Of a stretch of DNA of 64,000 nt, positions 56,494-64,000 are shown piece by piece. Numbering within the stretch: position 1 is the stretch's first letter; the number at the start of each line of letters is the position of its first letter. The translations under genes were made by a program, and so were the position numbers. Origin of the DNA: Ptychodera flava (taxonomy: Eukaryota; Hemichordata; Enteropneusta; Ptychoderidae); assembly GCF_041260155.1 (NCBI RefSeq), contig NC_091930.1, positions 43,836,465 to 43,900,464 on the forward strand, written 5' to 3'. The notes beneath the pieces are model-generated. The model saw nothing but the letters and a program-made list of their open reading frames with translations, was not told where the DNA came from and ran no database searches.

Positions 56494-58056
56494 TTCTAGC
56501 AGGGTTTTACATCACTTTTAACTTTTGAGAGTCCCTGGGACTCCTGGTGTTAGAAAATGGGAGTCCTACATCAAAATATGGGGGTCCCAATTTATTTCAC
56601 AAAAATGTTTTATAGTTTATCAATGCCATGGTCTTCACTGTGTTCAATTAGTATTAATTTGCATACACAGAGACAACAAGGTTCCATATTGTACATGGAG
56701 GGGTAACTATTGTGCAACACATGCACACAACTATAGGGCATATTCAACTGACTCTGTATAGTTTGAACCGCCTGTATAACTATAATGAAGAGTTGAAGAC
56801 AAAAACACATTTCACTAACCTTTTTATCGATTAATTTTGGTGTTTGACCCAACTTACATTAGTTTAATTCACGTACGCGTGTGTAACTATAGTATCTGTG
56901 GCTTATCGAGTCACGGACTCGTACTACCATACATACTAGTCAATCCGTTCGCCAAGTTTGATCACATTTTTTGACAAGCACGCCACAAAATCCGCCACAA
57001 AATGGAAAGAAACCACTAAGTATCGAGAAAAAAGTTTCATGTCCGGTTTATTTCAGTTAAAAAAATGCGTAACACGTAGGAAATGTCTCGCAATGTCAAC
57101 AGTTCAGAACAACTACATTTCATTTACAAACCGGGTCGACTGTTATGGCCGTCTCGCTTCAGGACGGCCGGAGGTCAAATATCAACAGTTTAAAGGGGCT
57201 TTTTGGCAGTCAAACGCTTGAAAATTCACAAAATACACTTCAATTTAACCGAATCCTTACAAATTTCTCAATCTTGCATGTTTTGGACTTCGAAAACCTT
57301 AACCTCGGGTTCCATGTCGAGAGTTAGGCATCACACAGTGCCGCCATCTTGGCCGCCGATACGTTCGAAGTTCACTATCGCGATCGATTTGGTCACCAAA
57401 TCGCGTCATTTTTCCATAAAATATTCTCAAAAAACTGTAAAATCTATCATTTCTATCACCCAGAGGGCAGTAGCTTGGCATAATATAGTTGTCTTCCGTG
57501 TCTACGGCATGGTAAAGCTTTCAAAACGTACGTACGTGTTTCGTTCAATGCACTGTGGCCGCCGTATCCGCGTACGGGTGAAACTGCAGACCTGATTAAA
57601 TATTCATGAAAACCGCTGACCTCTTTTGAAGAAAGTTCGCATAAATTACTGGAATTTTCGATAGTTAGGCTGCATGATGTCATTATTTTAGTCCTTATAT
57701 GGTACTAAACTGGGTCAAAAGGTCAGGAATACCCTCCTTCTGGCTGAGTTCGGCAATGCATAGCTAAGTTAGGCATAAGCATAGAACGCAATCACTGTCG
57801 GTTTATATACCGACGTGGCGCTGAGAGCGAGAATGCCGTGTCGGTTTATAAACCGACGCGGCACTTTAAGGGTAAAGTACGGGGTCGGTAAGGTTTACTG
57901 GGATGTGTTTTACGTGTTCAGCAGCTTCGCAAGGTGTACACCAGCAACAGATATTGCTGCGTCCCAAGGGACGCGTGGTTTAGTTTTTGAGGGTCCTGCG
58001 TCCGGTTTTATGCGTAAAGGACGCAGAAATGCGCGTCATGTAAAACCCTGTTCTAG
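56494..58056. mobile_element. Non-autonomous TIR element, 1.55 kb, with TTCTAG target duplication
   Basis: Ends CAGGGTTTTACATCAC (56500) and GTCATGTAAAACCCTG (to 58050) are flanked on both sides by TTCTAG (56494-56499 and 58051-58056). Sub-terminal regions on both sides carry GGGACTCC/GGGACGC-type short repeats. No transposase frame. The CAGGG start is hAT-like, but a clean 6-bp duplication is shorter than the usual 8, so class is left open. Confidence 0.78.
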
Positions 58057-58230
58057 CTTACATCAAGCGATGGGGAAAATGTAAAATGCTAATTAACCAG
58101 CCCTATTATCCGTTAGTTAGTCGCAATTCAATTGACAGTATCGTAGCCAGCCTGGAAGAGCTGAACAAATGACTTTGTAAGTGATACGATAAAGTGAGTC
58201 GATCAATGTGGGTTTTATGAATCAATATAG

Positions 58231-58579
58231 GAGGCATCATGGGCCAGTGGCTAGAGCAGTGGACTCACGATTAAAGGATGGCGAGTTCGGAGCCCTGGCA
58301 TGGCTGTGTTGTTGTGTCCTTGGGCAAGGCACTTTATTCCTCATTGCTTCTTCCCCACCCAGGAGTGATGGGTACCTGGTAGGACAGTGATTGTTATGTG
58401 TGCATTTAGCTCTGCTGCGCTTACTGGCTGCACATGTGAGCTGTTATTTGCTCCCCAGGGAGTTGAGTGGTATCATATTAGGTCCAGTGACCAGGGGTAA
58501 TAATAATTGTAAAGCGCCTTGATCACATGTACTTGTGGATATGTGTGCTAAATAAGAACCAAATATTATTATTATTATT
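58231..58579 (+). mobile_element. tRNA-derived SINE, second copy
   Basis: GGAGGCATCATGGGCCAGTG, GAGTTCGGAGCCCTGG (box B with one extra G) and the shared body end in AAATATTATTATTATTATT. Same family as 17963-18307, opposite strand. The box B insertion suggests it is an inactive copy. Confidence 0.88.
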
Positions 58580-58740
58580 TAATATGGCGTTTTCCCTGGT
58601 CATGTGATCTGGACCCCCAGGAAAAAAGTTTATGTTTGTCTGATTCGTCTTAATGGTGTTTTAGGACAACATTGGGGTCCCTTCAGCAGTTTCTTGAATG
58701 GTTTTGTATTCCAAATTGTTTAGTTTGACATTAGCCGTTG

Positions 58741-59945
58741 TTTATTAGTCCAATGGAGGGGGACCTGTAGGTTTGGTCATGCTTGCGTCCGTTCGTCCAT
58801 TCACACAGATATCACAAAGGTGCCTGGAGCGATTTCATTCAAACTTGGTACAAGGATTACTTTATATGTCATACATATGCACGTCGATTTGTTTTGTGAT
58901 ACGATCCAATATGGCCGCCTTGTGGCCATTTTATTACGATTTTTCATGTACAGAGCCATAACTCAGACATGTTTAACCGATTTTGTGCAAAATTGATACA
59001 AGGACATTTACCTATGTCATACATAAGCACGTCAATTTGTTTCACGATATGATCCAATATGGCTGCCATGCGGCCATTTTGTTACGATTTTTTCATGTAC
59101 AGAGCCATAACTCAGGCACATCTTAACCGATTTTATTCAAAGTTGGTACAAGGACATTGACCTATGTCATACATATGCATGTTAATTTTTTAGACAGTAA
59201 GATCAAATATGGCTGCGTGGCGGTGATTTTGTTAAAATTTTTTCATGTACAGAGCCATAACTCAGACATATTTCCATTAGTATCATTTGAAGTTGGTACG
59301 AAGACATTGACCTATTTCATACAGATACACGTCAATTTGTTTCACGGCATGTAACAGTATCATGTCAATTACTGAAGTTTCGTAATTAGGCTGATATGTC
59401 AAGAAATACTGCATCAAATTTCATGAAACTTGGTACAGATGTTAAGCTCACATTGCTTTAACAGTGAAAAAGACATTTATCAGTGTCATTTTAATTAATT
59501 TGTCATTGCATATGTAATGAACTTTCCTAATTAGAGTGATATATCCTCCAATACTGCTTCAAATTTGATGAAACTTGATACAGATGTTGATCTCATAGTG
59601 TTGTAAATAGTGCCTAAAACTTTATGAAATATGCTACCGGTGATAATCTGTTAGTGTTAGGATAGTATGCAAAAATGTTAGTATGCAAAAATGTTCGGCA
59701 ACATCCTGTCGATTAATTACTAATTGACTCATTTAATGACCTTTGTAATTAGGATGACGGCCTACATTGGTTTTATGTTTTCACCACCGTGGAACTCATT
59801 CTTGGCCATCGAGTGCCATCTGTATCAAAGTATTTTTATCATAGACCTAATTAATGAAGAGGACTCTATCCTCTCTGAGGACTTGTAATCAAAGTACCCA
59901 TTAACAAGTGGGGACTGTGTCATTGACATTGACTTGTTAAAAAGA
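58741..59945 (-). mobile_element. Pearl/HINE-like element, second family, copy 2
   Basis: On the minus strand it begins AACAAGTCAATGTCAATGAC with AGTCCCCACTTGT (complement of 59904-59917). Core units carry TATGTCATACATATGCACGT, ACAGAGCCATAACTCAG and AATATGGCTGCC-type sequence; landmarks at about 58863, 59013, 59163 and 59311 give a period of about 150 bp. A GGACGAACGGACGCAAG remnant of the minisatellite follows and a degraded hairpin end (58745-58775). Opposite orientation to copy 1. Confidence 0.75.
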
Positions 59946-60189
59946 TGTGATAGAATCTTTATGTTGTAGTCTGCATGGCTATTGTGTTGTTTGTTGCTCA
60001 GACCATTCGTTTCAATTGTGCTATGATATTTTTCAGGAAAAGCTGTGGCCCGTGTTTGATCGTCCGTAATTATTTTCAGTTCTTATAAAATATTGTTTGA
60101 TTAGGATGGTTTCGAAGAATGGACTAAATGTCGTTGAATGGATAAGTTTTGTTGTTACGTCATTATTCGTATGTTTGTCAATGAGGTAC

Positions 60190-61300
60190 AGCTGACATTT
60201 GTTAACTTCTTTTCTGATACAAAATATTTGTTTTTCTGTAATTTCGTTGTTGAAGTTTTCGTGTGAAGAAATTGACTCTGTTTATGAAATCCACATTGTT
60301 GTTGCATGTGTGAGCGTATTTAAAGAATTCTACTTCAACAAATCCATTGAAAATGTTGTTTGGGTGGCAGGAACTTCTTCATAAAGAGTGGAACGTTTCA
60401 GTCGGTTTTGTGTGGGTTTTAAAAAGTAGACATTCTGCCTCTGATTATACTATTCTCCGTTGAATTCCAATATATTGTGTTTGAGAATAATCGACAGTAG
60501 GGCTTTTATGCAGTTTTTGTCGGTTTTTTTGACATCGTTTGTGTAGGGTGGTGCTATTTTAGGGTCCATGGCCACGATCACTGTGCTTATGGCGTCCTTT
60601 TGTGGCGTGTTTATGTGCATTGATACCACCGTGGCATCTTATGTTATAAAAATAGGGTTTTCTGGTATTTTTTTTATTCTAGCTTGTTAAAGAATCCTTT
60701 TGTGTCCTTGATATTTGTTGATTGTCTTTGGACTATTGTTTTTTATGAAATAGTCTAGAAATTCCGAGATCTTGTTTGTTTGTTTTGTTTTTGTATTTTT
60801 GGCTGGAAACAGCCACTTATAATAAGGCATCATAGAAAGATTGTTCCTTCCGATGGGGGTTTCTGTATTTTGGGAGAAGATACTATCATGGTGTGCATAT
60901 TTTTTCGTTGATTTTCCTGTCGCACATGTTTTCAAGTTCTTTTTCCATGTCCATGTTAATGTCGACCTGTGTGCTTTACAGTAATAGTTTGTATTTTGAA
61001 GCTCTCTTTTACTTTCTTTAATGTTATCTATCGTATTCACAATTACTATGCCTCTTCCTTTATCAAGAGCTTTATTGTGAAGTGTTGGTTTTGGGATAAA
61101 TTGTTCAGAACAGTCTTATCTGCCCCAGCCATGTTGTTTCTTATGTGGGTGTCAAAAGGAATGTCTGCTATATAATGATCTTAGTTACTTCCAGATAGTT
61201 TTCCTGTTTCGGTTTATCCATTGTCAGATGTGGAAACATGGACTTATCTATGAAAAGTTGTCTGATTGATTGATTCTCATGATATAACGCCATCTTGGAT
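60190..61300 (-). mobile_element. Penelope-like retroelement fragment (RT region), decayed
   Basis: Minus-strand translations in neighbouring frames give KISEFLDYFIKNNSPK, then NIKDTKGFFNKLE, then NPIFIT, HINTPQKDAISTVIVAM and ILKHNILEFNGE. In this order they correspond to the Penelope-like RT signature (SxFLDxxxKP, SYIKDTxDFLxKL, DVSSLYTNIPHxxGI). The fragment is broken in several places and shows no intact frame or GIY-YIG domain. Confidence 0.75.
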
Positions 61301-61445
61301 TATCTGGTGGCTAGCGTTTTTTTACTAAGTGATACACCATTGATGGTTCTGCGAAGTTTCATACTTGTATCATTAAATAAAATGTTTTGCCAAAATACCA
61401 CACTTATCTGCTCTACTATGGAGGCCCGCGTACACATACGAATAG

Positions 61446-62020
61446 TGTTATTAGTCCCTGGAGACGGCGTCAGGAGATCTAACGGATCAAGCGGGGAGGG
61501 GGTGTCCGTGCATGCATGCGTGCGTGCGTCCCCCTGTCCGTCGACACAGACATGTCAGACATGATCAGATAAATTTCTTTCAAACTTTGCAAAATGATAA
61601 TAAACTAAACATACATAGTTCTGCAAGTTAATTGATTTTCGATACCATTCATTATGGTCAATTGTGTTCCATTTTTCGTGTCTAAAGCCATATATGCCGT
61701 CACTAATTTCTTTCTAACCTAGCACATAGACAAATTAATAGACTTTCAAACACACAGAGAATTATTTCATGGCAACACGGTGTTTTCAAACGGGTTCGAA
61801 CTCGCATTATACGGCAGCCGGTCACCTAGCAGAGGCAACGGACAGATTTACCACTAGGTCAAATCAAATATGGCATCGGGTTGCCATTTTTGTTCCGAAG
61901 TTTATATGTCTTCAGCCATTACACATAAATGGCTTGATGCATTTGAATAAAACTTGGCACAAAGACAAAACTCAATGACTTTCATATGCACTTAAAATTG
62001 TTTCGTGGTACAAGTTGAGT
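61446..62020 (-). mobile_element. Third, degraded pearl/HINE-like copy of the second family
   Basis: TTAGTCCCTGGAGACGG and a CCGTGCATGCATGCGTGCGT minisatellite are followed by ACACAGACATGTCAGACATG and, near 61920-61990, by core-like GGCTTGATGCATTTGAATAAA and CTTTCATATGCACTTA. It matches the right-end half of 58741-59945 in the same orientation. The left end was not identified. Confidence 0.5.
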
Positions 62021-64000
62021 TTAATACTTTCGCTGCCATTACCGGATAAGCTTTGCCAATTTCACTTAGTTAATCATACTTTCTGTCAATGATTTCCAAA
62101 TTTCTTAACCACGACCATGTCATTTACATTTTACTGGAAATAAATATGCATCTGGATAAAAATTTCATGCGTGACGGTTACTGATGAAATTAGAAATTGG
62201 AAATTGAAATTGGAAATTACATAAACAGGTTCAAGGATATAATGGATATGAATTTGAATTTTCAATATGTGTAATTTTTCCCTGTCAAACCACCTTGAAC
62301 ACGGATTCATCCCATATAAGTCTCTACCTATAACTTATCCTTGCATTTCATGACATGTTTGACTATTTGACCTCTCTCAAAACCTATTGTATTTGCCGTT
62401 CAATAGTTTATTATGCAGGTTTACGCTACATTGTGTTGGCCCATTTCTTGGTGTTTATTTTGTGGGGTGACTGATCTTAGAATCATTAGACTCTTGAACT
62501 TTCACTTATTATGGGAAATCGAATTTATCTGCCAACGTTCCTGACTGACTTCAAAGTAATCAAAAGCAGAGTTCGATACTTTAAAAGTGTCGAACTCTGC
62601 CTTTGATTAGTTATTTTTGACTTGATTTTGCTTATGATGTGAACCTTTTTCGGAATTCTGAAACTGCACTCCGAAGTAGTTGTGACCCGATTTTGACCTT
62701 GAAATTTGAAGCAGGTCACATTCGTTCTATACTGCAATATGTCAAGGCAAACGCAATTGTATCATCAGCATCTAACAAACAAACAGTAGTGCTTTGCCGA
62801 TACAGATGATGATCCTTAAATGGAATTTAATTATTATAATCAAAATGAGCAGATTTTTCAAGCTTAACTACAGTACCGGTACTTAGAAAAAATACTAGGA
62901 AAAGTAATTAAAACAAACCTCACAAAATAATTTCAACAAAGAAGATATTTTACAAATTACAGTAGGCACAACACACACACACCTCCAAATTGTAAGACTT
63001 CTTCTTTAGAAACATCAAAGATATATTATTGTGGTTGTACGAATAAAGCAGATTGATCAAATTAAAAGTGAAGGATATTTTGCAGAGTGCATACTGTCAT
63101 TTATAACATACATAGACCCAGTTATCCCTATAGTATGACGTCACACTATAGGTATATGACTACGATGAATCCATATTCCACATGTGGTGGATATGGGACC
63201 CGGACAGGGAGGGTAATGAAACAAGGAAATATGGAGTATTAAAATATATGTGTAGAATACAAAATACCGTCGATACTAGAATTTTTATGAATTTGTGTTT
63301 CTTCGTCGTTGATTTCGATTGAAACGTTTGATTTGTAACACCGCTGACATTTAACGGTATGTTACCGGCATTTTGGTTGTCCACCTCGTCAAAATTGCCC
63401 TTCTCGTTGTCCATCAAACAACATAATAAGCATAGCCGATAACCCAAGACACGTACCAATCATCCCTACAGCAGTAAGAATGTTTTCTGAAGCAACATTG
63501 ACGGGTTTCAAGTTCAACATCACGATCAATGCTGCCGCGGCAGTCAGCCAGTCGAGCCCCGGGGCGAGCCGATGAAGCAAGAGCGTACATTATTTCTGAC
63601 AGCAATGACGATACTCCGGACTTGAGACTCATCAGAAGAAACAATAATTATATTTTTCAAGAGCGACGAGTTCACAATGTTATATCAGTGCATTTAAAGG
63701 TGCAAGCTATTGTTTTGTCCATGCATATTGTGCATCACGTTTAATGTATTGTACCTTGTTGTTGAACTTCTGTCGTCTCGCGTCTGAGCTAAGAAAGACT
63801 CGTTGCTTGTATGTTGTCTTACCAATTGAGTCAGAGCCGAACACTGTTCTTTATATTTAAACACGCTCATTTTATTCGTAAAATATAAACATACAATTGA
63901 CAATTTCGTAAAACATAATAATTGTTAATTTTGAAAATTTCATACAAACTTTACAAAGCAGAATTATTTGCATGATGTTCGAATATTGACAAAAATAACC
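62021..64000. other. Gene-free right edge of the window
   Basis: No gene is firmly supported. Two small hairpins are present: TAATCAAAAGCAGAGTTCGA with its complement (62557-62609) and CCTATAGT...ACTATAGG (63128-63152). A minus-strand frame at 63389-63580 has two hydrophobic stretches but no convincing start or splice sites. Confidence 0.45.

Noticed and set aside
63389-63580. Minus-strand frame with two hydrophobic stretches, near an opposite-strand frame 63529-63744
   Set aside because: A stop lies just upstream, no proper ATG at the start, and no convincing acceptor; possibly an exon, but not supportable from sequence alone.

Overview
This window looks like nuclear DNA of an invertebrate animal, most likely a marine deuterostome such as a hemichordate or amphioxus. 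The evidence is spliced genes with GT..AG introns, two metazoan-type tRNA-Asn(GUU) genes, tRNA-derived SINEs with ATT tails, CR1/L2/Rex1-type LINEs, a Penelope-like fragment, and a GT-B glycosyltransferase-like coiled-coil gene. The species assignment is inference. The DNA is AT-rich, gene-poor and crowded with non-autonomous elements.

Layout. 1-3768: a decayed Rex1/CR1-like LINE split by a 1.5 kb tandem-repeat element. 3769-12087: no gene; a PIF/Harbinger-like element carrying a 181-bp satellite, a Crypton-type recombinase remnant, and a perfect-looking 145-bp palindrome. 12145-17359: a glycosyltransferase-like gene with a duplicated N-terminal module and a coiled-coil tail; exon 1 is intact, but the later exons carry disruptions. 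17460-22457: MITEs and a SINE. 22921-35035: two copies of a segmental duplication. Each copy carries one complete three-exon NNMT-family methyltransferase gene on the minus strand, and both share a LINE in intron 1. 36732-38313: an apparently intronless beta-1,4-N-acetylgalactosaminyltransferase gene on the plus strand with one frame break. 40346-42886: a third, more diverged NNMT-family gene on the minus strand. 45466-47787: two identical tRNA-Asn genes. 49670-50030: an NNMT exon-3 relic in the opposite orientation. 50600-64000: mostly mobile DNA, plus one likely first coding exon at 55450.

The three methyltransferase genes keep the same splice phases (1, then 2) and an invariant 208-bp middle exon. 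They keep the SAM-binding motifs, but the aspartate that holds the nicotinamide amide in human NNMT is Gly or Ala here, so their substrate may differ. The B4GALNT gene lies between two of them on the opposite strand and looks functionally unrelated.

The most distinctive repeat observation is two sequence-unrelated families, at about 798-2328 and at 53299-54665 plus 58741-59945. They share one architecture: a short left sub-terminal repeat, tandem core repeats of about 145-150 bp, a GGACG-type minisatellite, and a terminal hairpin that repeats the left motif and is followed by AAAA. This matches the general plan of mollusc pearl elements and Helentron-associated INEs. No intact virus-like element was seen.
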